The notes: a model not told the origin generated them from the sequence alone. Shown: positions 16,123-25,075, counted from the stretch's first letter. The stretch: 64,000 nt of DNA from Paenibacillus sp. DMB20 (GCF_000987955.1 NZ_LAZU01000053.1:1-64000); one strand, 5' to 3'. Numbers and translations are program-made.

Positions 16123-17022
16123 TTGTCCAAAACTTCCAATAGCCAACCCAAACCGGACTGGATCAAGATCAAGCTCACTACGGGCGATAACTATAAGGAA
16201 ATCAAAAGCATGATGCGTTCCAAAACGCTCCATACGGTATGCGAGGAAGCGCGCTGCCCAAACATTTATGAATGCTGGGCGAATCGTACCGCAACCTTTA
16301 TGATTTTGGGGGATATTTGTACCCGGGCATGCCGTTTTTGTGCCGTAAATACGGGACTTCCAACCGAGCTTGACTTGCAGGAGCCGGAACGTGTTGCCGA
16401 AGCCGCAGAGCAGATGAACCTGCGCCACTGCGTCGTTACCAGCGTGGCAAGGGATGATTTGAAGGATGGCGGAGCGTACATATTTGCCGAAACCGTCAAA
16501 TCCATTCGCAAGCGGCTCCCACTCTGCAGCGTTGAGGTTCTGATCCCTGATTTTATGGGCAGCACCGAATCCCTTAAAATCGTGATGGACGCCAAACCGG
16601 ATATTTTAAATCATAATATCGAGACGGTGGAGCGTTTATCCGACCGCGTTCGCGCGAAAGCAAAATATTCCCGTTCGCTGGAGCTGCTAAGAAACGCAAA
16701 ACTTATGCAGCCCGATATTCCAACCAAATCCAGCATTATGCTTGGTGTCGGCGAAGAATGGGATGAGATTTTGCAAGCGATGGACGACCTTCGTTCGGTG
16801 AACTGCGATATCATGACGATCGGTCAGTATCTGCAGCCTTCGCCCAAACATTTGAAAGTCGAAAGATATTACACCCCCGAGGAGTTTGCTTTATTGAAGG
16901 AAGAGGGGCTTAAACGGGGATTCAGCCATGTGGAGTCCGGACCTCTCGTACGCAGTTCTTATCATGCGCATGAACAGGTGAAATCCGCTGAACGCCGCAA
17001 GGAACAAATCGTTCAATCTTAG
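16123..17022 (+). CDS. lipA: Lipoyl synthase
   Basis: 299 residues from a TTG start behind AAAGAGGG. A radical-SAM enzyme with the auxiliary cluster cysteines C40, C45, C51 (CEEARCPNIYEC) and the SAM cluster C66-x3-C70-x2-C73. The conserved RSSYHA near the C terminus supplies the serine ligand. It inserts two sulfurs into octanoyl groups on the E2 and GcvH proteins to make lipoyl cofactor. Divergent from lytH and followed by yutD, as in Bacillus. Confidence 0.97.
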   Translation: MSKTSNSQPKPDWIKIKLTTGDNYKEIKSMMRSKTLHTVCEEARCPNIYECWANRTATFMILGDICTRACRFCAVNTGLPTELDLQEPERVAEAAEQMNLRHCVVTSVARDDLKDGGAYIFAETVKSIRKRLPLCSVEVLIPDFMGSTESLKIVMDAKPDILNHNIETVERLSDRVRAKAKYSRSLELLRNAKLMQPDIPTKSSIMLGVGEEWDEILQAMDDLRSVNCDIMTIGQYLQPSPKHLKVERYYTPEEFALLKEEGLKRGFSHVESGPLVRSSYHAHEQVKSAERRKEQIVQS

Positions 17023-17045
17023 CCGGGAAAGGCAGGGGAACTTGC

Positions 17046-17645
17046 TTGATCGTTATAGGCAACAAAAGCTACGAGGTCCTCGTGGATCATCGCAGCGGCT
17101 GGAATCCCGAAGCTTTCCGCGAGAGGTACAGTGAAGTGCTTGAGCGGTACGATTATATCGTTGGTGATTGGGGATACAATCAGCTGCGTTTAAAAGGCTT
17201 TTACCGGGACAACCACCCTAAGGCCACGAAAGACTCAACCTATTCGACGTTGTCCGATTATATCAATGAGTACTGCAATTTCGGATGCGCCTATTTTGTC
17301 TTGCATAAGACGAAAGAGATCAAAGATCCGAAAGAGCTTAAGGAACTGAAGGAAGCCCAGGAAGCTTTTGAAGGCCTGGATGAAAGCCGTGCTTTGGATC
17401 CTGAAACGAGCGCGGACAAGGGCGACAGCAAGGATAAGGAACCCAAAATCGCCGGCAGGCAGAGCGAACGCGCTCAGGATAAAGAGCTTCCGGATGCCCG
17501 AGGGAAACGAGAATCAAGGGAACCACGGGAATCCAAAGACTCCCGCTCAGGAAAACATCCGAAATCATGGAAAGAAGGCAAAGCCCGCGAAAACCGGGAT
17601 CACCGTGAGCGGCCTCAGCCCAAACCGCGTCATCAGGCGGATTAA
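17046..17645 (+). CDS. yutD: YutD family protein with long charged tail
   Basis: 199 residues from TTG 17046. Residues 1-90 are the conserved YutD domain (DUF1027; YDYIVGDWGYNQLRLKGFY, then INEYCNFGCAYFVLHK). Residues 95-199 are a low-complexity K/E/R/D/P-rich tail (repeated KE and RE dipeptides), which makes this protein longer than the ~100-residue Bacillus one and probably disordered. Function unknown; it lies 23 bases after lipA and is likely co-transcribed. Confidence 0.82.
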   Translation: MIVIGNKSYEVLVDHRSGWNPEAFRERYSEVLERYDYIVGDWGYNQLRLKGFYRDNHPKATKDSTYSTLSDYINEYCNFGCAYFVLHKTKEIKDPKELKELKEAQEAFEGLDESRALDPETSADKGDSKDKEPKIAGRQSERAQDKELPDARGKRESREPRESKDSRSGKHPKSWKEGKARENRDHRERPQPKPRHQAD

Positions 17646-17653
17646 GCCTGATC

Positions 17654-17693
17654 CACAAAAACAGCAGCCCGATTAAGGGCTGCTGTTTTTGTG
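17654..17693. terminator. Bidirectional terminator between yutD and nadK
   Basis: CACAAAAACAGCAGCCC, a 6-base loop, and the perfect complement; A and T runs on both sides. Confidence 0.92.
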
Positions 17694-17772
17694 CAAATAT
17701 AAGCTTCATGCTGTGGGAAAAAGGGCAAAGCCGCTTCTTGCGTTCATCATAAAGTTTAGATGGATGACTGAC

Positions 17773-18576
17773 CTAACCCAGGAAAGCGTCCCGCACCCGG
17801 TTCCAGAACGGAAATGGACGGTAGCGGGCAAAGCTGACCTTTTGTTCGGCAACCTGACAGCGGACGGATATCAGATCGTCGATCGGTATATTATTATGAT
17901 CTACAGTCAGCAGCAGTCGCTGCTCTTTGCATGAAAAGATGTCGCAATGATGATGTTTCGGAAGCAGCAAAGGAGAGCCGAGGGTCCGGAAGATACGGTT
18001 ATTGATCGAAGCGATTTCCGCAATTTGCAGGGCGTCAATGGACGGATGGACCATGGCGCCGCCTACGCTCTTATTGTATGCCGTGCTGCCGGATGGCGTA
18101 GAGATACAGATGCCGTCCCCCCGGAACATTTCAAAGGTTACGTCATTGATGTCGATTTGAGCGACGACGGTTCCGTCTACGCCTTTTAGCGTGAATTCAT
18201 TCAGGGCGATATAAGATGCCGTTCCCGATTTCTTGTGGATTTCGAGCTGAACCAGCGGATACTTAACGATTCTCGGTTTCAGAATTTTGGGATCTCCGAT
18301 GCCGCACATCAAATCGATCAGCTTGGGAATTTCATCCGCTTTCCAATCGGCATAAAATCCAAGATGGCCCGTATGGATTCCGACAAAAGCAAGGTCGGGG
18401 ATCCGATCGATGAATGTATGGAAAGCGTGCAGCATGGTACCGTCCCCGCCTATGGAAACTACGATTTCCGGGGACTCGGCATCCAGTTCGAAACCCCGCT
18501 GTTCCGCCAGCTTGTGAAATTGTTGACTCAATTCGACAGACAATGGGTCCCCGCGGTCCAGAACATAGTATCTCAA
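17773..18576 (-). CDS. nadK: NAD kinase
   Basis: 267 residues. The ATP-NAD kinase signature GGDGT is at 43-47, followed by FVGIHTGHLGFYADW and the conserved ALNEFTLK. It phosphorylates NAD to NADP in the cytoplasm. The sequence resembles the NadF/YjbN (PpnKA) form of Bacillus; truncated haemoglobin and pepF, both yjb-region genes in Bacillus, lie within 6 kb. Downstream of ylbJ on the same strand with a 65-base gap. Confidence 0.95.
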   Translation of the reverse strand: MRYYVLDRGDPLSVELSQQFHKLAEQRGFELDAESPEIVVSIGGDGTMLHAFHTFIDRIPDLAFVGIHTGHLGFYADWKADEIPKLIDLMCGIGDPKILKPRIVKYPLVQLEIHKKSGTASYIALNEFTLKGVDGTVVAQIDINDVTFEMFRGDGICISTPSGSTAYNKSVGGAMVHPSIDALQIAEIASINNRIFRTLGSPLLLPKHHHCDIFSCKEQRLLLTVDHNNIPIDDLISVRCQVAEQKVSFARYRPFPFWNRVRDAFLG

Positions 18577-18641
18577 GTTGATAAACTCCTTTTATAAGGT
18601 TATATATCGATGATAATCAATCTTAGGACAGAAAACAATGT

Positions 18642-19865
18642 TCACCTCGGGAAATTGCGGGATTTGCGTCTCAGGAGATAAATAGCTTCCGCCAACAGCA
18701 TCATTCCGATGATCGATCCGAGCAAAATACAGAAGAAAGCCATAACTTGGGTATACCCGGTCGAGGATAAGTAAGAAACAGCCGGAACGGCAAAAGAGGC
18801 GGCCGTACCTCCCATAACCGGCTCCCATAGCAGCAGTACGGCTGCTGCGGCTATGAAGCCGTGTACCAGCCGGGCAACCATAAACGGAAGATAGCGAAGA
18901 TTGGTTGAATTCAAAATGCTGGCGATTTGGGCATGGACCGACAAGCCCCCCCAGGATAATGCAAAAGCGGCGGCTGCGGCTTTATAAGGAAGGGGAATGC
19001 CGTCTCCGGCCGTCCCGGCGTAACGGGTACCGAGGGTCACTTCAAAAATACCGCCGACCAGTGCCGTCGTAAGCTGTTCCGGTACGCCCGCAAAAGAAAG
19101 CAATGCATTCACGACATGATTTAAAGCAGGAATGGCTCCCGCTTGCGTCCAAAGCTCAAGAAAAACGGAAAAGAATACAACCAGCCCGCCTACGACAATA
19201 ATAAGATGGAGGGAGGATTCGACCGCCTGCTTCAGCAAAATGCCGAAAGCCCGTCCGTCCGCCTTTCTGGCAGCATGCATCGCATAAATAGCCGCTTTGA
19301 AACGGCTGTGCTGTCGGGGGCCCTCATGTTTGATGTTAGCCGTAAATTCCTTCCGGCCATGAAATCGCATCAAAAGACCTACCAGCAGCCCGCCGCCATA
19401 ATGGGCTAAAGCAAGAATCAACCCGATACGGGGGTTGTGAAAAAAGCCGACGGAAACCGCGCCGATCAAAAAAATAGGATCCGACGAGGTCGTAAAGGCA
19501 ACCAGACGTTCACCCTCGTCGCGGGTCACCATCTTTTGCTCCCAGAGCTTGGCCGTCAGTTTGGCCCCAACAGGGTAGCCGGAAACATAACCCATCGCCG
19601 CCACAAAACCGCCGCTGCCGGGGATACGGAAGAGCGGCTTCATCATGGGATCCAGCAGGGTCCCCACCAGATGCACGACACCAAAACCGAGCAATACCTC
19701 GGATATCACAAAAAAGGGAAATAGCGACGGGAACAGCACGTCCCACCAGATGGCCAGCCCTCGAAGGGCCGACTGCAGCGCTGCTTCCGGATACAGTGCC
19801 ATCAGGAAGATGATGCTGAGCAGTCCCGTCATAAGGAGAATCAACCCGATCTTTTTCATGGTCAT
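18642..19865 (-). CDS. ylbJ: Sporulation integral membrane protein YlbJ
   Basis: 407 residues, about eight transmembrane helices, with the nucleoside-recognition (GATE) type repeats (PLFPFFVISEVLLGFG, YPVGAKLTAKLWEQ). YlbJ is a sigma-E membrane protein needed for heat-resistant spores. The frame is open to 20006, but that stretch crosses the divergent promoter region; the start at 19865 (MTMKKIGLIL) follows CAGGGGGCG. Transcribed toward nadK. Confidence 0.88.
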   Translation of the reverse strand: MTMKKIGLILLMTGLLSIIFLMALYPEAALQSALRGLAIWWDVLFPSLFPFFVISEVLLGFGVVHLVGTLLDPMMKPLFRIPGSGGFVAAMGYVSGYPVGAKLTAKLWEQKMVTRDEGERLVAFTTSSDPIFLIGAVSVGFFHNPRIGLILALAHYGGGLLVGLLMRFHGRKEFTANIKHEGPRQHSRFKAAIYAMHAARKADGRAFGILLKQAVESSLHLIIVVGGLVVFFSVFLELWTQAGAIPALNHVVNALLSFAGVPEQLTTALVGGIFEVTLGTRYAGTAGDGIPLPYKAAAAAFALSWGGLSVHAQIASILNSTNLRYLPFMVARLVHGFIAAAAVLLLWEPVMGGTAASFAVPAVSYLSSTGYTQVMAFFCILLGSIIGMMLLAEAIYLLRRKSRNFPR

Positions 19866-20008
19866 GGATATGATTGCGCCCCCTGAACCGAACAAATGAT
19901 GTCCTCGTAAATTAGACTTAATGCTCAATCTGTATGCAAAAGGTAGGACAAACAGTACAAAAAATGAAGGAAAGCGGTTACAATAATGCTTTATTTTTAA
20001 GGACATTG

Positions 20009-20017
20009 TGCTATAAT
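20009..20017 (+). promoter_or_regulatory. Extended -10 promoter of the 31-residue ORF
   Basis: TGCTATAAT, a consensus -10 with TGn extension, 51 bases before the small ORF at 20068; CTTTAT at 19989 is a poor -35. Confidence 0.55.
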
Positions 20018-20067
20018 GAAAGCATCAAAGCACATCTTTCGAATTATGTTTGGATGGAGTGATGATC

Positions 20068-20163
20068 ATGAGCATAGTCGCGGGTATTCTGGTATGCGCC
20101 TTCGTTTATGTAATACGTGCCTCTCTCGTCCATCAGGGTGAAGAGGATTGGAGAAGTTACTAA
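20068..20163 (+). CDS. 31-residue small membrane protein
   Basis: MSIVAGILVCAFVYVIRASL, then a charged tail ending EEDWRSY. One transmembrane helix (about 3-17). Support: TGGAGTG seven bases before ATG, a consensus extended -10 promoter upstream and a perfect terminator 10 bases after the stop, so it has a transcription unit of its own. Not recognised as a named family; role unknown. Confidence 0.6.
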   Translation: MSIVAGILVCAFVYVIRASLVHQGEEDWRSY

Positions 20164-20173
20164 TTAAGTACAG

Positions 20174-20202
20174 GGTGCTAAACTTGGTTTAGCGCCTTTT
20201 TT
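20174..20202 (+). terminator. Terminator after the 31-residue ORF
   Basis: GGTGCTAAAC, TTG loop, GTTTAGCGCC, then six T bases. Confidence 0.92.
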
Positions 20203-20234
20203 GTTATAGCCCGCCGCTCCCATGAAATCCTTCC

Positions 20235-20277
20235 GTAAACGCTGACCTTATTGAAGAAGGACGACGGAATCGTTTCT
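20235..20277. repeat. Dispersed intergenic palindromic repeat, copy A
   Basis: Contains GTAAACGCTGACCTTATTGA then AGAAGGACGACGGAATCGTTT. Shares AAGGACGACGGAATCG with copy B at 34745 and the AAAC...GTTT arms with copy C at 36270. Located upstream of the truncated haemoglobin gene. Confidence 0.5.
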
Positions 20278-20331
20278 AATTGGTATAATAAACTGACGCG
20301 ACTAACTAATTAAAGATGGGAGATACGGGAG

Positions 20332-20709
20332 ATGAATCCAAGTCTTAGCATCTATGATAATCTTGGCGGAGCTGAAGGAATCCGCGCTTTAGTGGAGGCT
20401 TTTTACCCGAGAGTTCAGCAAAACGCCATGCTTGCCCCCCTTTTTCCGGAGGACATCATGCCGGTGATGGAGAAGCAGTATATGTTCTTAAGCCAATTTT
20501 TTGGGGGCCCCGCCCTTTTTTCGGAAGCATACGGGCATCCGATGATGAGAGCCAGGCATCTGAATTTTCCGATCACGGATCGCCATGCGGACGAATGGCT
20601 TGGCTGCATGGCAGGGGCCCTTGAAGAGATTGGAGTGGAGGAGACGCTTCGGGAAATCGTGCTTCAGCGATTATCGGGCCCGGCCCGCCACTTTGTGAAC
20701 ACGCCTTAA
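20332..20709 (+). CDS. Group II truncated haemoglobin
   Basis: 125 residues, the usual length. The pattern RARHLNFPIT holds the proximal haem ligand His76, and Trp89 at position G8 marks group II (trHbO, YjbI-like). Such globins bind oxygen tightly and are implicated in NO or peroxide chemistry. Start ATG follows GATACGGGAG. The downstream DUF2225 gene is 43 bases away and on the same strand, so the two may form an operon. Confidence 0.92.
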   Translation: MNPSLSIYDNLGGAEGIRALVEAFYPRVQQNAMLAPLFPEDIMPVMEKQYMFLSQFFGGPALFSEAYGHPMMRARHLNFPITDRHADEWLGCMAGALEEIGVEETLREIVLQRLSGPARHFVNTP

Positions 20710-20752
20710 GCATCGAAAAGACACCAGCATGGGGGAAAGGGATGTCCGTGTC

Positions 20753-21460
20753 ATGGATATGACATTAGAACCACTGTACAAAATTAAAGTGACATGCGCC
20801 AACTGCGAAAATGAATTTGAGACCTCAAGGGTTCGGCCGAGTTTAAAAAAGGCATATCGAACGGATACGGATTTTTGCGGTTATTACAAAAATGAAAATC
20901 CGGATTTTTATGTAGTACGGGTATGCCCGGAATGCGGTTTTGCTTCAACCGAGAATTCGGTTGAAAGCCTGAACGAGCGGCAGAAGTCTGATTTTCGGAC
21001 CAAAATCTCAAGCCGCTGGGTTCAGCGGGATTTCGGCGAACATCGTTCGCTTGGGGATGCCCTGGAGACGTACAAATTGGCGCTGCTGTGCGCTCAGACC
21101 ATCCGGGAGAAGGAACGGATTATCGCAAGTCTTCTGCACCATATTGCCTGGCTGTACAGGTATCAAGGAAATGAGAAGCAAGAGAAGCGCTTCCTCGCTC
21201 ACTGTCTTGATTCCTACATCCGCGTCTACGAAGTGGAGGGAGTGGGGGCTAATGATGCCCGGCTGTTATACCTGATCGGAGAAATAAACCGCCGGTTGGG
21301 ACGCTATAACGAAGCGGTTCAATGGTTCTCCCGGGTCATACAGGATAAGAAAATAGTGGATTCCGCCATGATCCGTGCGTCACGCGAGCAGTGGACAGCC
21401 GTTCGCGAGCAGATGAAAGCCGAAAAAATGGCTCTTCCCGAAGAGACGGGATCAATGTAG
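20753..21460 (+). CDS. DUF2225 family zinc-ribbon protein
   Basis: 235 residues. N-terminal zinc ribbon with C15-x2-C18 (CANC) and a second pair CPEC around residue 54, then TPR-like helical repeats (EKRFLAHCLDSYIRVYE, GEINRRLGRYNEAVQWFSR). DUF2225 proteins are widespread in Firmicutes and uncharacterised. An in-frame ATG at 20729 is possible, but GGGGGAAAGGG lies between the two and favours 20753. Probably binds RNA or protein partners; this is inference from the fold only. Confidence 0.82.
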   Translation: MDMTLEPLYKIKVTCANCENEFETSRVRPSLKKAYRTDTDFCGYYKNENPDFYVVRVCPECGFASTENSVESLNERQKSDFRTKISSRWVQRDFGEHRSLGDALETYKLALLCAQTIREKERIIASLLHHIAWLYRYQGNEKQEKRFLAHCLDSYIRVYEVEGVGANDARLLYLIGEINRRLGRYNEAVQWFSRVIQDKKIVDSAMIRASREQWTAVREQMKAEKMALPEETGSM

Positions 21461-21549
21461 ACCGAAGAATTCCGTACGCTAAACAGGCCCCTCGCAAGAG
21501 AAGCCTTAAGCGTCTATGGCCAAAAATCCGTATCATGGAAAGATGGCTC

Positions 21550-21780
21550 TCATCGAAGCCGTTGGTCGGTTAAAAGATAATCAGCGTCGCTGTCCAGCAC
21601 CATTACCTTATTATGGCAGCAGGGGAAGACAAGCAGCTTTTTCTTCCCCTCCCGCACACTGACAAGCTCCTTGGGCTTCATGGGAAGCAGCACGTTGTCC
21701 CTTCCGCAGAAGGGGCAGCTTTGTACATATACATCGCCGGAAATAATGTCATAAGGCCAGGCATTGGAAAAGGGAATCAT
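21550..21780 (-). CDS. Small CPFC zinc-ribbon-like protein
   Basis: 76 residues with CPFC (about 22-25) and a second cysteine pair in FPCCHNKVMVLD (about 53-62), so a four-cysteine zinc knuckle is plausible. Family not recognised. Its ATG overlaps the stop of the upstream YycC gene (ATGA), a strong sign of translational coupling and joint function. Confidence 0.65.
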   Translation of the reverse strand: MIPFSNAWPYDIISGDVYVQSCPFCGRDNVLLPMKPKELVSVREGKKKLLVFPCCHNKVMVLDSDADYLLTDQRLR

Positions 21781-21962
21781 GGCTTCTCCGTGGAACCTTG
21801 CGGGTCCTTCGCAACGTCTGACGGCGAATCGCCCGTTTGGGCAAGTTCCGCGATTTTTTGCATTAATATGTGCTGCGGCATATGCATAAGGTGTTCCAGC
21901 GGAACTCCGAGTTTTTTTGAGAGTATGAGGGCCGTTTCCGGCGATATTTGCAAAGGTCTCAT
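21777..21962 (-). CDS. YycC family protein
   Basis: 61 residues: MRPLQISPETALILSKKLGV, then PLEHLMHMPQHILMQKIAEL, the conserved YycC-like core. Function unknown. ATG 21962 follows TTGGAGGGATTTCAA, better than the TTG at 21977 that lies inside that site. Divergent from pepF; the downstream zinc-knuckle gene overlaps by 4 bases. Confidence 0.75.
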   Translation of the reverse strand: MRPLQISPETALILSKKLGVPLEHLMHMPQHILMQKIAELAQTGDSPSDVAKDPQGSTEKP

Positions 21963-22079
21963 TTGAAATCCCTCCAAATTTTATTTTGACGTGCTGTAAT
22001 AATAGTTATACACTTTTCCGGGTAACCGTACAAATGTAAAACTACAAAACTTTATGATGTGAAGAAAGGTTGATAATCC

Positions 22080-23879
22080 ATGAATAAGCCGCTTCGTCAA
22101 ACATGGGATCTGGAATCGATTTTCCCGGGAGGCTCCTCTTCCCCCGAATTGAAAGCGTTCCTGGAATCGCTTGAAGCAGAAGCCAAACAGCTTCGTGAGG
22201 CCGTACAGTCCGCGAAGGTTCCGACAAATCTGCAGGAAATTTCTCCGCTTGAAGAGATTTTGTCGCTTTTTGAAAAATGCGTCGCAAAAGCCAGCGAGGC
22301 AGGAGCTTTCGTCGGTTGCCTCGCCGCGCAGGATCAAAACGACAAAAAAGCCATCCAATTGTCAGGCCGCGTAACAACGCTTTATGCCGAGCTTCAAAGC
22401 ATAAAAGCGAAGTTCGACAATTTGCTGCGCGAAATCGACGATTCCCTTTGGGCATCATGGCTTACCACGGAAAAAGCTGCACCTTTACAGTTCATTCTCA
22501 ATGAAAGCCGTGACCTGGCACGCGAAAAAATGAATCCCGAAATGGAAAGCCTTGCGCTCGAGCTTGCCATTGACGGTTACCACGGCTGGGGAGAATTTTA
22601 CGATACGATTGTAAGCAAAATTCAAATCCCGCATGAAGAGAACGGCAAGACCGAACTGTTGTCCGCCGGTCAGGCGTTCAATAAGCTGCATAACCCGAAC
22701 CGTGAAGTGCGGCAGGAAATGTTCGAAAAATGGGAACAGGCCTGGACTGCGGCAGAGGACTATTGCGCGGATACGTTAAACCATCTTGCGGGATTCCGGC
22801 TTAAGCTTTACGGCAACCGGGGATGGGAAGACGTGCTGAAGGAGCCGCTTGCGATCAACCGGATGTCCCGGGAGACGCTGGAGACAATGTGGGCGGTAAT
22901 CCAGGATGCAAAGCCCGTGCTCGTTGAATATTTGAACCGCAAAGCCAAGCTCCTTGGGCTTGAAGGCTTGGCCTGGACCGATGTTGAGGCGCCGATTCGC
23001 ACGGCCGTATCCAAAGTAACCTATGACGAAGCCGCTCAAACCATCGTGGAGCAGTTCCGTAAGTTCAGTCCGAAACTGGCCGATTTCTCCCAAATGGCCT
23101 TTGACAAGAGCTGGATTGAAGCCGAGGACCGCCCGGGTAAACGGCCGGGAGGCTTCTGCACTTCCTTTCAGTGGAGCAATCAAACCCGGATCTTCATGAC
23201 TTTTGGGGGAACGTCATCCAATGTATCCACATTGGCGCATGAGCTGGGCCATGCTTACCACCAATATCTGATGAGCGGGCTGCCCGTCTTGAATCAGGAT
23301 TATGCCATGAACGTGGCGGAGACCGCTTCCACCTTCGCGGAAATGATCGTGGCTGATGCTCTGGTCAAAGCAGCCAAGAGCGAAGAAGAGAAACTTGCCC
23401 TGCTGGAAGAGAAGATTCAGAACAGCGTAGCGTTCTTTATGAACATTCATGCCCGCTTCCTTTTTGAAACCCGGTTTTATGACAAGCGAAAAGAAGGTCT
23501 GTTAAATGCGGCGGAAATTTCGGAACTGATGGAAGAGGCTCAGAAAGAGGCTTACTGCAATGCCCTTTCATCCTACCATCCTCATTTCTGGGCTTCCAAG
23601 CTTCATTTTTACAGCACGGGTGTGCCGTTTTATAATTTCCCGTACACGTTCGGATATATGTTCAGTACCGGCCTTTACGTTCGGGCGCTGGAGGAAGGCA
23701 GCTCGTTTGCCGATAAATACGATGCCCTTCTTCGCGATACAGGCGTAATGACCGTTGAAGCCCTCGCTAAGAAGCATCTGGGTGTCGATTTGACCGAGCG
23801 CGATTTCTGGCAAGGCGCAGCCGACATGTGCATCGCCGACATTCAACAATTTCTTCGGATGACGGATCATTTGGCGTAA
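22080..23879 (+). CDS. pepF: Oligoendopeptidase F (M3 family)
   Basis: 599 residues, full length. Zinc metallopeptidase with HELGH at 387-391 (ALAHELGHAYHQ context) and the third ligand in NVAETASTFAEM downstream. Cleaves peptides of about 7-17 residues in the cytoplasm; in Bacillus YjbG/PepF overproduction affects sporulation by degrading PhrA-type signals. ATG behind GAAAGGTTG. Confidence 0.95.
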   Translation: MNKPLRQTWDLESIFPGGSSSPELKAFLESLEAEAKQLREAVQSAKVPTNLQEISPLEEILSLFEKCVAKASEAGAFVGCLAAQDQNDKKAIQLSGRVTTLYAELQSIKAKFDNLLREIDDSLWASWLTTEKAAPLQFILNESRDLAREKMNPEMESLALELAIDGYHGWGEFYDTIVSKIQIPHEENGKTELLSAGQAFNKLHNPNREVRQEMFEKWEQAWTAAEDYCADTLNHLAGFRLKLYGNRGWEDVLKEPLAINRMSRETLETMWAVIQDAKPVLVEYLNRKAKLLGLEGLAWTDVEAPIRTAVSKVTYDEAAQTIVEQFRKFSPKLADFSQMAFDKSWIEAEDRPGKRPGGFCTSFQWSNQTRIFMTFGGTSSNVSTLAHELGHAYHQYLMSGLPVLNQDYAMNVAETASTFAEMIVADALVKAAKSEEEKLALLEEKIQNSVAFFMNIHARFLFETRFYDKRKEGLLNAAEISELMEEAQKEAYCNALSSYHPHFWASKLHFYSTGVPFYNFPYTFGYMFSTGLYVRALEEGSSFADKYDALLRDTGVMTVEALAKKHLGVDLTERDFWQGAADMCIADIQQFLRMTDHLA

Positions 23880-23911
23880 CTTGCTGAACATTGAAAAATC
23901 ATGTATTTTGC

Positions 23912-23937
23912 GAAGTCCCTTCGGGGCTTCTTTTTTT
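23912..23937 (+). terminator. Terminator after pepF
   Basis: GAAGTCCC, TTC loop, GGGGCTTC and seven T bases. Confidence 0.92.
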
Positions 23938-24115
23938 GTCGCAAAAGCAAGAATTATGCCGTAAAACCAAAAAAAATCAGCTGATCTATTATGCAATAAT
24001 AGTAATTATTACCCATTTATGTTGTATATTGTTGATGAAATCTATCAGCTGGCCTATAATGAGTCATAAGCCCTATTATTTAGTGGGTTTATAGTAAATT
24101 TGGAGGGGGTTTGAA

Positions 24116-24520
24116 ATGATTAAATTGGAGCAATTATCGCTTGCAAGACAACTGGATTTGGTATTTAAAGAGTTAGAAGAAGAGTTGGCAGGACTTAATT
24201 CCGGAACCGTATTTGTGCAAATACGAAATAATGTCATCGGCAAGTTTGGGATCCGGCACAATCCTCTGGCTGGACGAAATGGCGTCATAGCCCCGGCCGA
24301 AGGGGGATTGAACCCTGTTCAGCAGTCATCTTTCCGTACCATGGCGCTCGAAAGCCTCAAACATAAGCGTCACTGGACACACGGAGAGATCAGCTATGAG
24401 TTCACGGTAAGGCAAGGGATTGTAATGGTGGATGCCGTGCTGGAGTCAAACTACAATATGGCCAATATGATGATTCGATACCCTAGAACTGCTTATTCCG
24501 AGGCTGCTTCGGAATCTTGA
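24116..24520 (+). CDS. Conserved-looking hypothetical protein (134 aa)
   Basis: Soluble, no signal peptide or membrane segment. N-terminal helix with acidic heptads (LDLVFKELEEELAGL), a basic patch FGIRHNPLAGRNG, and a beta-rich C terminus (YEFTVRQGIVMVDAVLESNY). ATG preceded by GGAGGGGG. I do not recognise the family and assign no function. It stands alone between pepF and a SASP gene, in a locally AT-rich stretch. Confidence 0.7.
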   Translation: MIKLEQLSLARQLDLVFKELEEELAGLNSGTVFVQIRNNVIGKFGIRHNPLAGRNGVIAPAEGGLNPVQQSSFRTMALESLKHKRHWTHGEISYEFTVRQGIVMVDAVLESNYNMANMMIRYPRTAYSEAASES

Positions 24521-24563
24521 AATCATTTCTTTTTTTATCCGTTATATTTGAATACATATATGA

Positions 24564-24603
24564 CGAAAGAGGCGATCTTTGGGGAGAAGACCGCCTCTTT
24601 CTT
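24564..24603. terminator. Bidirectional terminator
   Basis: GAAAGAGGCG and CGCCTCTTTC stem between the 134-aa gene and the convergent SASP gene, with an inner TCTT/AAGA pairing. Confidence 0.85.
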
Positions 24604-24625
24604 AATCTGGAGGGAAGAGAATCAA

Positions 24626-24874
24626 TTACAGGTTGGAACGACCCGACAATTGCTGCTCAGCCATTTGAACCAGACGCTTAGTGATGTATCCTCCCAAAGA
24701 ACCAGTCTCACGGGAAGTGTAGTTGCCCATGTAACCGTCTTGCGGAATCGTTACGCCCAATTCTTGAGCAGCTTCATACTTCATTTGTTGAAGAGCCGCG
24801 TTAGCTTGGGGAACGACCAGGTTGTTAGAACGGCTTCCGCTTCTACGGCTTTGTCCAGCTTGACCCATACCCAT
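24626..24874 (-). CDS. Alpha/beta-type small acid-soluble spore protein, copy 1
   Basis: 82 residues. The SASP core NNLVVPQANAALQQMKYEAA, the GPR protease site region ELGV and C-terminal GSLGGYITKRLVQMAE are all present. These proteins coat forespore DNA, force it toward A-form and give UV resistance; GPR protease degrades them in germination. ATG 24874 follows AAGGAGGTG; the GTG at 24883 lies inside that site. A sigma-G-like promoter is visible upstream. Confidence 0.95.
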   Translation of the reverse strand: MGMGQAGQSRRSGSRSNNLVVPQANAALQQMKYEAAQELGVTIPQDGYMGNYTSRETGSLGGYITKRLVQMAEQQLSGRSNL

Positions 24875-24905
24875 GTTTGTCACCTCCTTCGACGTTGTAT
24901 GAAGT

Positions 24906-24935
24906 TATTATGGTTGAAAAAAGAGAATCTCATGC
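24906..24935 (-). promoter_or_regulatory. Sigma-G-type promoter of SASP copy 1
   Basis: On the minus strand GCATG (24935-24931), exactly 18 bases, then CATAATA (24912-24906). This fits the forespore sigma-G consensus (about GCATR and CATnnTA) and precedes a forespore gene. Confidence 0.7.
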
Positions 24936-25033
24936 GTGAAGCGTAATCAATCATTCCTGGTAATATTAGCCGACGAAGCAGGGGAACGGCAGGGAAATGA
25001 CACGTGAATAGGGAGGGGATTTTTCGTTCCAAA

Positions 25034-25075
25034 CAAAAAGAGCCTGAAACAGGGGTTCCAGGCTCTTCGGTCATA
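25034..25075 (-). terminator. Terminator after galM
   Basis: On the minus strand AAGAGCCTGG, loop, CAGGCTCTTTTTG; the T run follows the 3' arm. Confidence 0.85.
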
